From positions 248,001 through 312,000 of the forward strand of contig NZ_CP053707.1 in assembly GCF_013201035.1 (NCBI RefSeq): a stretch of 64,000 nucleotides of DNA. The letters are read 5' to 3'. The stretch is from Arthrobacter sp. NEB 688. GTDB lineage: Bacteria > Actinomycetota > Actinomycetes > Actinomycetales > Dermatophilaceae. Each line of letters opens with the position of its first letter. The first letter of the stretch is position 1. A program made the position numbers and the translations under genes. The notes beneath the pieces are model-generated. The model did no database searches. It saw only the letters and a list, made by a program, of their open reading frames with translations, and was not told the origin of the DNA. Shown here one piece after another: positions 1 through 8,403 of this stretch.

Positions 1-2
1 TG

Positions 3-1946
3 ATGCGCCAGGCACCGAACACCTCGGCGGTCGAGGTCTATCGGGGCAGCGGCACGAGCATCACCAACCGCAACCTCCTGCCGGAGCAGCAGTATCTCTA
101 CACGGTCAACGCCAAGACCGCGGACGGCAAGGCCTCCCCCCTCGCATCGGTCGACGCGACGACGGTCCACACGTGGACGCACGCCACGGTCGCGCCGATG
201 ACCGGCTCCCCCCAGCACGTCCAGTGCCCGCGCACGTCGTGGTGCCTGTCCACCGACGCCGCGAACCGCTACCAGGTGCTCGGCAGCACGGGCTGGTCGA
301 GCCCGGTCGCCATCGACCCGGCGGTGTCGACCGGGCCGAGCCACCTCTCCTGTCCCGTCGTGGGCTGGTGCCTCGCGGTCTCGGCGGACGGCGTGCGGCA
401 GTACACGCGCAGCGCCTGGCAGCCGGTGTCGTCGGTGCCCCAGCCGCCGGCCGGCACCACGGTGACCGCCCTGACCTGCACCTCGCCCACGTGGTGCGTC
501 GCGATGACGAGCGGGACCCGGGCCACCGTCTTCGACGGCACCGGCTGGTCCGCGCAGCAGCCCCTGTCGACCCTGCGCGGCGTCGACTTCTACGACGTCT
601 CGTGCCAGGCTGCCGGCCGCTGCTTCGCCGTCGGGTACTCGCCCACCAGCTTCTCGGCGTGGCGGGCCACCCTCGTCTCCGGCCGGTGGAGCACCGCCTC
701 CCTCGACAAGGTCGGCCAGCCGGTCTCCGAGGTCGACTGCCCCACCAGCAGCTGGTGCATCGCCTCCAGCCAGTGGGGCACCTGGACGGTGTCGGGCACG
801 ACGTGGAGCGCCCGGCGCGCGCCGTCGTCCGTCAACGCGGGCCACGTCATGACCTGCGCCTCGGCATCGACCTGCATCGGGCTCGACCGGAACGGGCGCG
901 GGGTGCGGTGGAACGGGTCCTCGTGGGGGTCGGTCACGACCGTCGTCCCGGCCGGCGTGATCCTCACCGCGGCCTCCTGCGCCAAGGGAGCGACCCCGTG
1001 CACGGCGGTGGACGACCGCGGGAGCGACTACCGCTGGAGCACCTCCGCCGGCTGGCGGCGGATCAGCACCTTCGACCCCACCTCCGGCGGGCTGACCCGC
1101 GTGGCGTGCCCGTCGGCGACGAGCTGCCTGGCGATGGACGCGCGCGGCTGGTTCTACCGCTTCGACGGCACGAGCTGGCGCTCGCCGAGCAAGCCGCTGA
1201 CCGGCCCCGCCGAGCTCGACTGCGCCGCCTCCGGCTTCTGCCTCGCCGTCGAGTCCGTCGCGCCGGCCCGCTACCGCACGCTGTCGAGCGCCGGCGCCTG
1301 GTCCTCGGTGCGCAGCGTCTCCGGGGCGTCGCAGCTCGGCACCCCCGGCTGCTACTCGTCGACGCTGTGCATGGTCATCGACACCCAGGGCGTGGCGTGG
1401 CAGTGGAACGGCACGTCGCTCGTGAAGTCCGGCAGCCCCTTCACCGGGACCGTGGACGCCGGGGTTGACGCGCAGGTGCGCTGCGCGAGCGAGACCCTCT
1501 GCGTGGCGGTCTCGGCCGGCGGATGGTGGTCGCGGTGGACCGGCTCGACGTGGCGGACCCGCGCCCCCCTCCCCGGAGCCCTCTTCGGCGCAGGGCCCGT
1601 CGTCATGGACTGCGCCAGCCCCTCGATGTGCCTCGCCGTCGTGGCGTCGGGAGCCACCGCGCGCTACGACGGCCGCGAGTGGACCGAGCTGGCGCTCACC
1701 AACGGACGGACCCTCGGGAGTCGGCTGGCTGACCTGTCGTGCTCAGGTGCCACCACCTGTCTGGGGGTCTACCCCTGGACGAACACCACGGCGCCGGTCC
1801 GCTGGTCCGGGGACGGGTGGCAGGACGCCGGCCCCTACGGCCGGGAGACCTACGGCGACTCCGTCGACTGCCCCACCGCACGGCAGTGCGTCGTGGTCGG
1901 TCCGGTCGAGGCCACCTGGACCGTGGACCCGGCCGCCGTCGGCTGA
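3..1946 (+). CDS. Secreted Cys-pair repeat protein, 5'-truncated
   Basis: The 647 visible residues begin inside what looks like the second half of a fibronectin type III domain (motif YLYTVNAKTADGKAS near residue 30), so the true start lies left of the window and the ATG at base 3 is probably internal. From about residue 70 to the end there are 14 repeats of roughly 42 residues. Each has a close Cys pair (13 are CX5C, one is CX6C) followed by a small hydrophobic strand, a Gly turn and a W-x-G-x-x-W type strand. This resembles beta-propeller blades, each stapled by a disulfide, which suggests a protein outside the membrane. No catalytic motif is visible; binding or adhesion is only a guess. 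It converges on ispF, with a large hairpin between them. Confidence 0.75.
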   Translation: MRQAPNTSAVEVYRGSGTSITNRNLLPEQQYLYTVNAKTADGKASPLASVDATTVHTWTHATVAPMTGSPQHVQCPRTSWCLSTDAANRYQVLGSTGWSSPVAIDPAVSTGPSHLSCPVVGWCLAVSADGVRQYTRSAWQPVSSVPQPPAGTTVTALTCTSPTWCVAMTSGTRATVFDGTGWSAQQPLSTLRGVDFYDVSCQAAGRCFAVGYSPTSFSAWRATLVSGRWSTASLDKVGQPVSEVDCPTSSWCIASSQWGTWTVSGTTWSARRAPSSVNAGHVMTCASASTCIGLDRNGRGVRWNGSSWGSVTTVVPAGVILTAASCAKGATPCTAVDDRGSDYRWSTSAGWRRISTFDPTSGGLTRVACPSATSCLAMDARGWFYRFDGTSWRSPSKPLTGPAELDCAASGFCLAVESVAPARYRTLSSAGAWSSVRSVSGASQLGTPGCYSSTLCMVIDTQGVAWQWNGTSLVKSGSPFTGTVDAGVDAQVRCASETLCVAVSAGGWWSRWTGSTWRTRAPLPGALFGAGPVVMDCASPSMCLAVVASGATARYDGREWTELALTNGRTLGSRLADLSCSGATTCLGVYPWTNTTAPVRWSGDGWQDAGPYGRETYGDSVDCPTARQCVVVGPVEATWTVDPAAVG

Positions 1947-1953
1947 TCGCCAC

Positions 1954-2035
1954 CTCCGGTCCTCGAGAGGAGGGAACACGCCGAGCCGCACGACCCGCGG
2001 CCTGCGTGTTCCCTCCTCTCGAGGGAGGACCGGAG
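1954..2035. terminator. Large bidirectional terminator hairpin
   Basis: Inverted arms 1954-1980 and 2005-2035 pair over about 27 bp (CTCCGGTCCT and GAGGAGGGAACACG blocks). The right arm has four extra bases, so the stem carries a small bulge. It sits between two convergent genes, as expected for a shared terminator. There is no U-tract, which is usual in high-GC actinobacteria. Confidence 0.75.
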
Positions 2036-2067
2036 CGCCGACAGGCAGCTGACGGGCGCGGCCGGGA

Positions 2068-2556
2068 TCAGGCGCGCGCGACGACGAGGGCGGTCGCGAC
2101 GGCGGCGACGCCGTCACCACGGCCGGTCAGCCCGAGGCCGTCGGTCGTCGTGCCGCTCACCGACACCGGCGCCCCCGCGGCCGCGGACAGCGCCGCCTCC
2201 GCCTCGGCCCGGCGGGTGCCGACCTTGGGTCGGTTGCCGACGACCTGGACCGCGATGTTGCCGATGTCGAAGCCCGCCTCGCCGACGAGCCGGGCGGCCT
2301 CGGCGAGCAGCGTGACGCCCGAGGCGCCGGCGAGCTCCGGGCGGGCCGTGCCGAAGTGCGCCCCGAGGTCGCCGATGCCGGCGGCCGAGAAGAGCGCGTC
2401 GCACGCCGCGTGGGCCGCGACGTCGGCGTCCGAGTGGCCGTCGAGCCCGCGCTCGCCCGGCCAGTGCAGGCCGGCGACCCAGAGCTCGCGCCCCGACCCC
2501 TCCGGCGCCACCGCGTGGACGTCGACTCCGACACCGACCCGGGGCAGCACGCTCAT
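2068..2556 (-). CDS. ispF: 2-C-methyl-D-erythritol 2,4-cyclodiphosphate synthase
   Basis: IspF catalyses the fifth step of the non-mevalonate (MEP) isoprenoid pathway, cyclising CDP-ME 2-phosphate and releasing CMP. The 162 residues match the usual family length. The metal-binding DVH motif is at residues 12-14, GHSDADV follows around residue 40, and the third ligand His is at about residue 49. The conserved C-terminal TTTDGLG stretch is present. It follows ispD by 9 nt on the same strand, so the two are very probably co-transcribed behind carD. The carD-ispD-ispF order is widespread in actinobacteria. Confidence 0.95.
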   Translation of the reverse strand: MSVLPRVGVGVDVHAVAPEGSGRELWVAGLHWPGERGLDGHSDADVAAHAACDALFSAAGIGDLGAHFGTARPELAGASGVTLLAEAARLVGEAGFDIGNIAVQVVGNRPKVGTRRAEAEAALSAAAGAPVSVSGTTTDGLGLTGRGDGVAAVATALVVARA

Positions 2557-2565
2557 CCCCCGATG

Positions 2566-3267
2566 CTAGGCCCCGGCGACCAGGCGCTCGGCATGGGCGA
2601 GGTCGTCGACGGTCGTCACCTTGAAGGCCCGGGCGTCGCCGTCGACGACGAGCACGTCGTGCCCGAGCTGCTCGACGAGGGCCGCGTCGTCGGTGGCCCC
2701 GGCCCCGCCGGCGTGCGCCGACTCGAGCACCGCCCGCCGGAAGCCCTGGGGCGTCTGGACGGCCCGGAGCGCGCCGCGGTCGGGCGTGCCCGTGACGACC
2801 CCGCGGGCGTCGACGGACTTGACGGTGTCGACGACGGGGATGCCGGGCACGACCCCCGCCGCCCCGGCGCGGACGGCGTCGACGACCCGGGCGAAGACCG
2901 CGACGGGGGTGAGGCAGCGCGCGGCGTCGTGGACGAGCACGACGTCACACCCGGGGTCGAGGGCGGCCAGCCCGGCGGCGACCGAGTCGGTGCGTTCGGC
3001 GCCCCCGGCGACGACGTGCGTCCCGGGGGGCGGGTCGATGCCCGCCCACGCCGGCCCGCCGGGGTCGGCCAGGTCGGCCGGCGCCACGACGACGACCGAC
3101 CGCAGACCGGGCACCTGCGCGACGGTGTCGAGGGCCCAGCCGAGCAGCGGCCGCCCGGCCAGCGGCACGAACGCCTTGGGCATCCCGGCCCCCAGCCGCG
3201 ACCCGGACCCGGCCGCGACGACGACGACGCCCACACCGCGGGTGGCGGTGTGGGCGTCGGTGGTCAC
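2566..3267 (-). CDS. ispD: 2-C-methyl-D-erythritol 4-phosphate cytidylyltransferase
   Basis: IspD transfers CMP from CTP to methylerythritol phosphate, the third MEP-pathway step. The 233 residues carry the nucleotidyltransferase glycine-rich loop VVAAGSGSRLGAGMPKAF near residue 17, with the CTP-binding Arg and Lys, then the VLVHDAARCL motif around residue 113. The GTG start at 3267 leaves 30 nt to the end of carD. A slightly later start is possible because the first ten residues are not conserved. It is the middle gene of the carD-ispD-ispF group. Confidence 0.93.
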   Translation of the reverse strand: MTTDAHTATRGVGVVVVAAGSGSRLGAGMPKAFVPLAGRPLLGWALDTVAQVPGLRSVVVVAPADLADPGGPAWAGIDPPPGTHVVAGGAERTDSVAAGLAALDPGCDVVLVHDAARCLTPVAVFARVVDAVRAGAAGVVPGIPVVDTVKSVDARGVVTGTPDRGALRAVQTPQGFRRAVLESAHAGGAGATDDAALVEQLGHDVLVVDGDARAFKVTTVDDLAHAERLVAGA

Positions 3268-3297
3268 GTCAGTGAGGTCGCCGGAGCGACCGGTGCG

Positions 3298-3780
3298 TCA
3301 GGACGCGAGGACCTCGTCGAGGATGGACTCGGCCTTGTCCTCGTCGGTCTTCTCGGCGAGCGCGAGCTCGGAGACGAGGATCTGGCGCGCCTTGGCCAGC
3401 ATCCGCTTCTCACCGGCGGACAGGCCGCGGTCCTTGTCGCGGCGCCACAGGTCGCGGACGACCTCGGCGACCTTGATGACGTCGCCGGAGGCGAGCTTCT
3501 CGAGGTTGGCCTTGAAGCGGCGCGACCAGTTGGTCGGCTCCTCGGCGTACGGCGTGCGGAGAACCTCGAAGACGCGGTCCAGACCGGCCTTGTCGACGAC
3601 GTCGCGGACGCCGACGAGATCGCAGTTCTCGGCAGGAACCTCGATGACCAGGTCACCCTGCGCGACCTTGAGCTTGAGGTAGAGCTTCTCCTCTCCGCGG
3701 ATCGTGCGGTGCTTGATCTCTTCGATGCGCGCGGCCCCGTGATGCGGGTACACGACCGTCTCGCCGACCTTGAAAACCAT
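3298..3780 (-). CDS. carD: CarD family RNA polymerase-binding regulator
   Basis: CarD binds the RNA polymerase beta subunit and stabilises open promoter complexes, notably at rRNA promoters; it is essential in mycobacteria. The protein has 160 residues from the ATG at 3780. The N-terminal RNAP-interaction domain ([19 protein letters not shown]) is followed by a helical DNA-binding domain with the W-x-R-R family signature ([13 protein letters not shown]). The open frame runs upstream, but the ATG at 3780 has a ribosome site (AAAGGGG) about 10 nt before it and matches the family start. A likely -10 (TATTCT) lies at 3808-3813 on the minus strand. It heads the isoprenoid operon. Confidence 0.95.
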   Translation of the reverse strand: MVFKVGETVVYPHHGAARIEEIKHRTIRGEEKLYLKLKVAQGDLVIEVPAENCDLVGVRDVVDKAGLDRVFEVLRTPYAEEPTNWSRRFKANLEKLASGDVIKVAEVVRDLWRRDKDRGLSAGEKRMLAKARQILVSELALAEKTDEDKAESILDEVLAS

Positions 3781-4046
3781 GTGGTGTTGTCCCCTTTCGA
3801 GAGCCCCAGAATACCACGACACGCCGATCCGACCCAACGGGAACGGAGGGCGTTTGTGCAGGTCAGAGGGGTGAAATGACGATCCACACGAGAAATTCGG
3901 GGGTTGACAGAACGGTCCGCTGCATGCTTCGCGCGCGACGCGGGCGCGCCGACGAGGCGGTCCCGGAGGGGTGCGCCCGACCCGCCCGGCGACCCGGTGC
4001 GGGAGGTGGCGCGAGCGCTCGCCGGCCCACCGCTATCCTTGGGCGC

Positions 4047-4565
4047 GTGACGACCCGCGCCGCCTCCGCCCTCCGGCTCGCCGGACTCGCCGCCGCCACC
4101 CTCACGGTCTCCGCCTGCGGCGTCTTCTCGCCGGTCCAGACGGACTACCCGTACATCCCGGCGGACGGCGTCGACCTCACGCTGCCCGGGCTCGACCTGC
4201 GCAACATCGCGATCGTCAGCGCCGAGGAGGGCGCGGCCGGCACGCTCATCGGCCAGGCCGTCAACAACGCCGCCGAGCCGGTCGAGATCAGCTTCTCCAT
4301 CGAGGGCGGCCAGGCCGCGACCACCTCGCTGCCGGCGTACTCGGGCGAGGGGCTGGCCGACGCCAAGGTCCGCCTCGAGGCCGTCCCGGTCGCGCCCGGT
4401 GCGATGGTCCAGCTGACCGTCGCCACCCGCGAGGGCGGCCAGAACCTCGTGCTCGTGCCGGTGCTCAGCCCCGAGCTCTACTACGAGGGCCTCGCGCCGA
4501 GCCCCTCCGCCACGACCTCGCCGTCGGCCACGCCGACCGCGACCCCCTCGCCCACCGCGAGCTGA
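4047..4565 (+). CDS. Small lipoprotein with Ser/Thr/Pro-rich tail
   Basis: This 172-residue protein starts at GTG 4047, seven bases after a -10-like TATCCT (4034-4039), so the mRNA is probably leaderless. The N-terminus is a lipoprotein signal ending in VSAC, which would anchor it to the outer face of the membrane. The middle is a compact beta-rich domain of about 120 residues. The C-terminus is a repetitive SPSAT/TPTA tail, probably a flexible wall-spanning linker. I do not recognise the family. Its position next to the SenX3/RegX3 pair (convergent) may or may not be meaningful. Confidence 0.8.
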   Translation: MTTRAASALRLAGLAAATLTVSACGVFSPVQTDYPYIPADGVDLTLPGLDLRNIAIVSAEEGAAGTLIGQAVNNAAEPVEISFSIEGGQAATTSLPAYSGEGLADAKVRLEAVPVAPGAMVQLTVATREGGQNLVLVPVLSPELYYEGLAPSPSATTSPSATPTATPSPTAS

Positions 4566-4620
4566 CCCCGCGCCGACCGCCACCCCGCGCCGGGGCGACG
4601 GACCACGACGACCGGGGCCC

Positions 4621-5301
4621 TCAGGCCTCGAACTTGTAGCCGAGCCCGCGCACGGTGACGATGTGCTGCGGCGCCCCCGGGTCGGTCTCGATCTTGGCGC
4701 GCAGCCGCTTGACGTGGACGTCGAGGGTCTTGGTGTCGCCGACGTAGTCGCTGCCCCAGACGCGGTCGATCAGCTGCCCGCGGGTCAGCACCCGGCCGGT
4801 GTTGCGCAGCAGCATCTCGAGCAGCTCGAACTCCTTGAGCGGCAGCGAGCGCTGCTCGCCGCGGACCGTGACGACGTGCCGCTCGACGTCCATCCGCACC
4901 GGGCCGGCCTCGAGGGTCGTCGGCAGGAGCTCCTCGGGCTCCGCGCCGCGGCGCAGGACGGCCTTGATGCGCGCCAGCAGCTCGCGCGAGGAGTACGGCT
5001 TGGTCACGTAGTCGTCCGCGCCGAGCTCGAGGCCGACGACCTTGTCGATCTCGCTGTCCTTGGCGGTGAGCATGATGACCGGCACGTTCGAGCGCTGGCG
5101 CAGCGCGCGGCAGACGTCGACGCCCGACAGGCCCGGGAGCATCAGGTCGAGCAGCACGAGATCGGCTCCGCCGGTGTCGAACTCGCTCAGGGCGTCGTGC
5201 CCGTTGTCGGCGACCGACACCTCGTAGCCCTCCTTGTTCAGGAGGTAGCTCAGCGGGTCCGAGAACGACTCCTCGTCCTCGACGATCAGGATGCGCGTCA
5301 T
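4621..5301 (-). CDS. regX3: OmpR-type response regulator, RegX3/PhoP-like
   Basis: The 226-residue protein has a receiver domain (RILIVEDEESF at the start, phospho-acceptor Asp in LVLLDLMLPG near residue 52, conserved Lys in TKPYSSREL near residue 101). A winged-helix DNA-binding domain follows (residues 130-226, ending VRGLGYKFEA). The ATG at 5301 overlaps the kinase stop codon (ATGA), so translation is coupled. Partnered with a SenX3-like kinase and divergent from phoU, it is most likely the Pi-starvation regulator acting on the PHO boxes in this window. The symbol follows the mycobacterial pair; PhoP of Streptomyces is the equivalent. Confidence 0.88.
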   Translation of the reverse strand: MTRILIVEDEESFSDPLSYLLNKEGYEVSVADNGHDALSEFDTGGADLVLLDLMLPGLSGVDVCRALRQRSNVPVIMLTAKDSEIDKVVGLELGADDYVTKPYSSRELLARIKAVLRRGAEPEELLPTTLEAGPVRMDVERHVVTVRGEQRSLPLKEFELLEMLLRNTGRVLTRGQLIDRVWGSDYVGDTKTLDVHVKRLRAKIETDPGAPQHIVTVRGLGYKFEA

Positions 5302-6491
5302 GCCGTGCTCTCTTCTCGGGCGACCTCGAGGCCGGGATCCGGCTCGGGCGCGTCGTCGTCGTCGACCGGGGTGGCCGCGACGGGCAGACTCATGGTGAAC
5401 GTCGAGCCGCGCCCCTCCTGGCTCCACACGGTGACCTCGCCGCCGTGGTTGGCGCAGACGTGCTTGACGATCGCGAGGCCGAGGCCGGTGCCGCCCGTGG
5501 CCCGCGAGCGCGCGGCGTCGACCCGGTAGAAGCGCTCGAAGATGCGCTCCTGCTCGGCGGCCGGGATGCCCTGGCCCTGGTCGGTGACGGCGACCTCGAC
5601 GGTCTCGCCGACGCGGCGGGCGCCGAGCCCGACCTTGGTGCCGGGGTCGCTGTAGTTGACCGCGTTGGTCAGGAGGTTGGTCACGGCCGTCACGAGGAGC
5701 TCGCGGTCGCCGAAGACGCGCAGGCCCCGCTCGGTCGCCAGGCCCAGCTCGATGTCCTTGGCCTCGGCGGCGACCTTGACCCGGTCGACGGCCTCGACGA
5801 CGACGGTGCCGACGTCGACGAGCTCGGGCTCGTGGAGGGTGTCGGCGACCTGGAGGCGCGAGAGGTCGACGATCTCCTGGACCAGGCGCCCGAGGCGGGT
5901 GGCCTCGACCCGGATGCGCTGGGCGAAGCGGGTGACCGCGACGGGGTCGTCCTTGGCGTCGAGCACGGCCTCGGCGAGCAGCGAGATGCCGCCGACCGGC
6001 GTCTTCAGCTCGTGGCTGACGTTGGCGACGAAGTCGCGGCGCACCTCCTCGACCCGGCGCGCGTGCGTGTGGTCCTCGGCGAGCAGGAGCACGTGCGCGA
6101 CGCCGAGGGGGGCGACCCGCACGCGCATGACGACGCTGCCGTCGGGGTTGGGGCCGCGGGCGAGGTCGAGCTCGGCCTCGCGGATGACGCCGTCGCGGCG
6201 CACCTGGCGCGCGAGGTGGCGCAGCTCGTGGTGGACGAGCTCCTGGTGGCGCACGAGGCCGTAGGTGACCGCGGGGGCCGACGCCTTGACGACGGCGTCC
6301 GAGGCGTCGACGACGACGGCGATGGAGCGCAGCACCGACAGGACGTCACCGACGCCACGGGCCAGCGGGGGCTCCTCGAGCACCGGTGCCTCGCTGAGGC
6401 TGCGCTCGGACCAGCGCGCCGCGAGCACGGCGACGGCCCCGACGACGAGGCCGGCCGCCCCGCCGAGGCTCGCCGCGATGGTCGCATCCAC
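5298..6491 (-). CDS. senX3: Sensor histidine kinase, SenX3/PhoR-like
   Basis: The protein has 397 residues from GTG 6491. That start lies seven bases after a minus-strand TACCCT hexamer (6499-6504), which fits leaderless initiation better than the longer open frame. One N-terminal membrane segment (SLGGAAGLVVGAVAVLAARW) is followed by a PAS-like region, the H-box with phospho-acceptor His (NVSHELKTPVGG), and an ATPase domain with N-box (NLLTNAVNYS) and G-boxes (DQGQGIP, GTGLGLAIV). It would phosphorylate RegX3, probably under control of PhoU and the Pst transporter. It is divergent from phoU across a 188-bp region holding a PHO box. Confidence 0.88.
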   Translation of the reverse strand: MDATIAASLGGAAGLVVGAVAVLAARWSERSLSEAPVLEEPPLARGVGDVLSVLRSIAVVVDASDAVVKASAPAVTYGLVRHQELVHHELRHLARQVRRDGVIREAELDLARGPNPDGSVVMRVRVAPLGVAHVLLLAEDHTHARRVEEVRRDFVANVSHELKTPVGGISLLAEAVLDAKDDPVAVTRFAQRIRVEATRLGRLVQEIVDLSRLQVADTLHEPELVDVGTVVVEAVDRVKVAAEAKDIELGLATERGLRVFGDRELLVTAVTNLLTNAVNYSDPGTKVGLGARRVGETVEVAVTDQGQGIPAAEQERIFERFYRVDAARSRATGGTGLGLAIVKHVCANHGGEVTVWSQEGRGSTFTMSLPVAATPVDDDDAPEPDPGLEVAREESTA

Positions 6492-6563
6492 GTCGTCAAG
6501 GGTACGGGGGCGCGTCGGGCCCGCCCGGCCATCCGGGGGCCGCGGCGCCCACGGACGCCCGAA

Positions 6564-6607
6564 GTTCACCTCGGCCACGTCTGCGGTTCACCCCCGGGTG
6601 CGATGGT
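6564..6607. promoter_or_regulatory. Candidate PHO box between senX3 and phoU
   Basis: GTTCACC occurs at 6564-6570 and again at 6586-6592, exactly 22 bp apart (two 11-bp turns). A partial unit (GGTGCGATGGT) follows at 6597. This matches the 11-bp direct-repeat architecture of actinobacterial PHO boxes bound by PhoP/RegX3. Its position between the divergent senX3-regX3 and phoU genes suggests autoregulation. Confidence 0.65.
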
Positions 6608-6679
6608 TCCCGGGCGACGGCGCGACCGCCCGGTCCCCGTCGCGCGCCGACGCACCCCCAGCCACGAAGGACCCCAGCC

Positions 6680-7372
6680 GTGATGCGCAAGGCCTACCAC
6701 GAGGAGCTCGACCGGATCGCCGAGAGCCTCGTCGAGATGACCCACCTCGCGGCGTCGGCGATGAGCCGCGCGACGACCGCCCTCCTCGACGCCGACGTCA
6801 GCCTCGCCGACTCCGTCATCGCCGCCGACGCCGAGATCGACCGGATGCGCGAGCAGGTCGACCTGCTCTCCTTCGACCTCATCGCGCTCCAGCAGCCCGT
6901 CGCCACCGACCTGCGGGTCGTCGTCACGAGCATGCGGATGAGCAGCGACATCGAGCGGATGGGCGACCTCGCCCGCCACGTCGCCAAGGTCGCGCGCCTG
7001 CGCTACCCGGCGTCGGCCGTGCCGGCGGAGCTGCGCGGCACCTTCCGCGAGATGGGGACCGTCGCCGAGCTCGTCGTCGAGAAGGCGGGCTCCGTCATCG
7101 CCGCGCGCGACGTCGACGCCGCCCGCGACGTGGCCCGCGAGGACGACGCGATGGACCGCCTGCACCGCGCCCTCTTCACGCACGTGACGGGCAGCGACTG
7201 GCCGCACGGCACCGAGACCGCCGTCGACGTCGTCCTGCTCGGCCGGTACTACGAGCGGTTCGCCGACCACGCGGTGTCCGTCGCCGAGCGCGTCATCTGG
7301 ATCGTCACCGGCGAGTGGGGCGACGAGGCCGCCGGCGGTCACGACGAGGTGTCCGACCACACCGTCGTGTGA
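6680..7372 (+). CDS. phoU: Phosphate transport regulator PhoU
   Basis: PhoU links the Pst transporter to the PhoR/SenX3 kinase and keeps the Pho response off when Pi is plentiful. The 230-residue protein shows the two three-helix PhoU repeats: the first has ADAEIDRMREQVDLLSFDLIALQQPVA and the second DAMDRLHRALF followed by YYERFADHAVSVAER. The repeats carry the metal-ligand ExxD/DxxxD residues. GTG 6680 or the next codon, ATG 6683, could be the start. It is divergent from senX3 and followed 56 bp later by ppk2. Confidence 0.93.
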   Translation: MMRKAYHEELDRIAESLVEMTHLAASAMSRATTALLDADVSLADSVIAADAEIDRMREQVDLLSFDLIALQQPVATDLRVVVTSMRMSSDIERMGDLARHVAKVARLRYPASAVPAELRGTFREMGTVAELVVEKAGSVIAARDVDAARDVAREDDAMDRLHRALFTHVTGSDWPHGTETAVDVVLLGRYYERFADHAVSVAERVIWIVTGEWGDEAAGGHDEVSDHTVV

Positions 7373-7428
7373 CGCAGCAGGTCCCGGAGCGCCTGCCGGC
7401 AGGCCCACCCCGCCGCTAGGCTCGGGAC

Positions 7429-8346
7429 GTGGACGAGCAGCAGCGCCGGTCCGTGACCGAGGACTACGTCGAGGAGCTCGACGAGCTGCATGAGCTCGAC
7501 GAGACCGCAGATGCGGGGGCATCCCGTCCGGGCAAGGCCTGGCAGCACGGCTACCCGTACGACACCAAGCTCCCCCGCGACGAGTACGAGCGGACCAAGC
7601 GCCGGCTGCAGATCGAGCTGCTCAAGCTCCAGCTGCACGTCAAGGAGACCGGCGGCAAGGTGCTCGTCATCTGCGAGGGCCGCGACGCCGCCGGCAAGGG
7701 CGGGGCCATCAAGCGGTTCATGGAGCACCTCAACCCGCGTGGTGCGCGGGTCGTCGCGCTCGAGAAGCCGACCGAGGTCGAGACGACGCAGTGGTACTTC
7801 CAGCGCTACGTCCAGCACCTGCCGAGCGGCGGGGAGCTCGTCTTCATGGACCGCTCCTGGTACAACCGCGCCGGCGTCGAGCGGGTGATGGGCTACTGCT
7901 CCCCCAGCCAGTACCTCGAGTTCATGCGCGAGGCGCCCGAGCTCGAGCGGATGCTCGTCAACTCGGGCATCCACCTCGTCAAGCTGTGGTTCTCGGTCAG
8001 CCGCGAGGAGCAGGCCGCGCGCTTCGCCTCCCGCCAGAACGACCCGGTGCGCCAGTGGAAGCTCTCGCCGACCGACCTCGCGAGCCTGGACAAGTGGGAC
8101 GCCTACACCGAGGCCAAGGAGGCGATGTTCTTCTACACCGACACCGGTGACGCACCGTGGACGGTCGTCAAGAGCAACGACAGGAAGCGCGCCCGCCTCG
8201 AGGCGATGCGGGTCCTGCTCAGCGGCGTCGACTACGCCTCCAAGGACGTCGGCCTCGTGGGCACCCCCGACCCCCTCATCGTCGGGCCGGCCTCGCGCAT
8301 CTTCGAGCCGGGCGAGCACACCGAGCGGGTCCTGCCGCGCCTCTGA
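7429..8346 (+). CDS. ppk2: Polyphosphate kinase 2
   Basis: PPK2 enzymes transfer phosphate between polyphosphate and nucleoside diphosphates, mostly making GTP/ATP from polyP. The 305-residue single-domain protein has the Walker A-like loop EGRDAAGKGGAIKRF, a Walker B-like FMDRSWYNRAGVERVMG, and the lid region SREEQAARFASRQNDPVRQWKLSP, all typical of class I PPK2. GTG 7429 is six bases after TAGGCT (7417-7422), so initiation is probably leaderless. It sits beside phoU, consistent with a polyP/Pi balance role together with the ppk1 gene about 21 kb downstream. Confidence 0.93.
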   Translation: MDEQQRRSVTEDYVEELDELHELDETADAGASRPGKAWQHGYPYDTKLPRDEYERTKRRLQIELLKLQLHVKETGGKVLVICEGRDAAGKGGAIKRFMEHLNPRGARVVALEKPTEVETTQWYFQRYVQHLPSGGELVFMDRSWYNRAGVERVMGYCSPSQYLEFMREAPELERMLVNSGIHLVKLWFSVSREEQAARFASRQNDPVRQWKLSPTDLASLDKWDAYTEAKEAMFFYTDTGDAPWTVVKSNDRKRARLEAMRVLLSGVDYASKDVGLVGTPDPLIVGPASRIFEPGEHTERVLPRL

Positions 8347-8403
8347 GCGACTGCTCGCCCGGATGTGCTGCACCCACCGGGCCCGGTGGGTGATCATGGC
8401 GGC

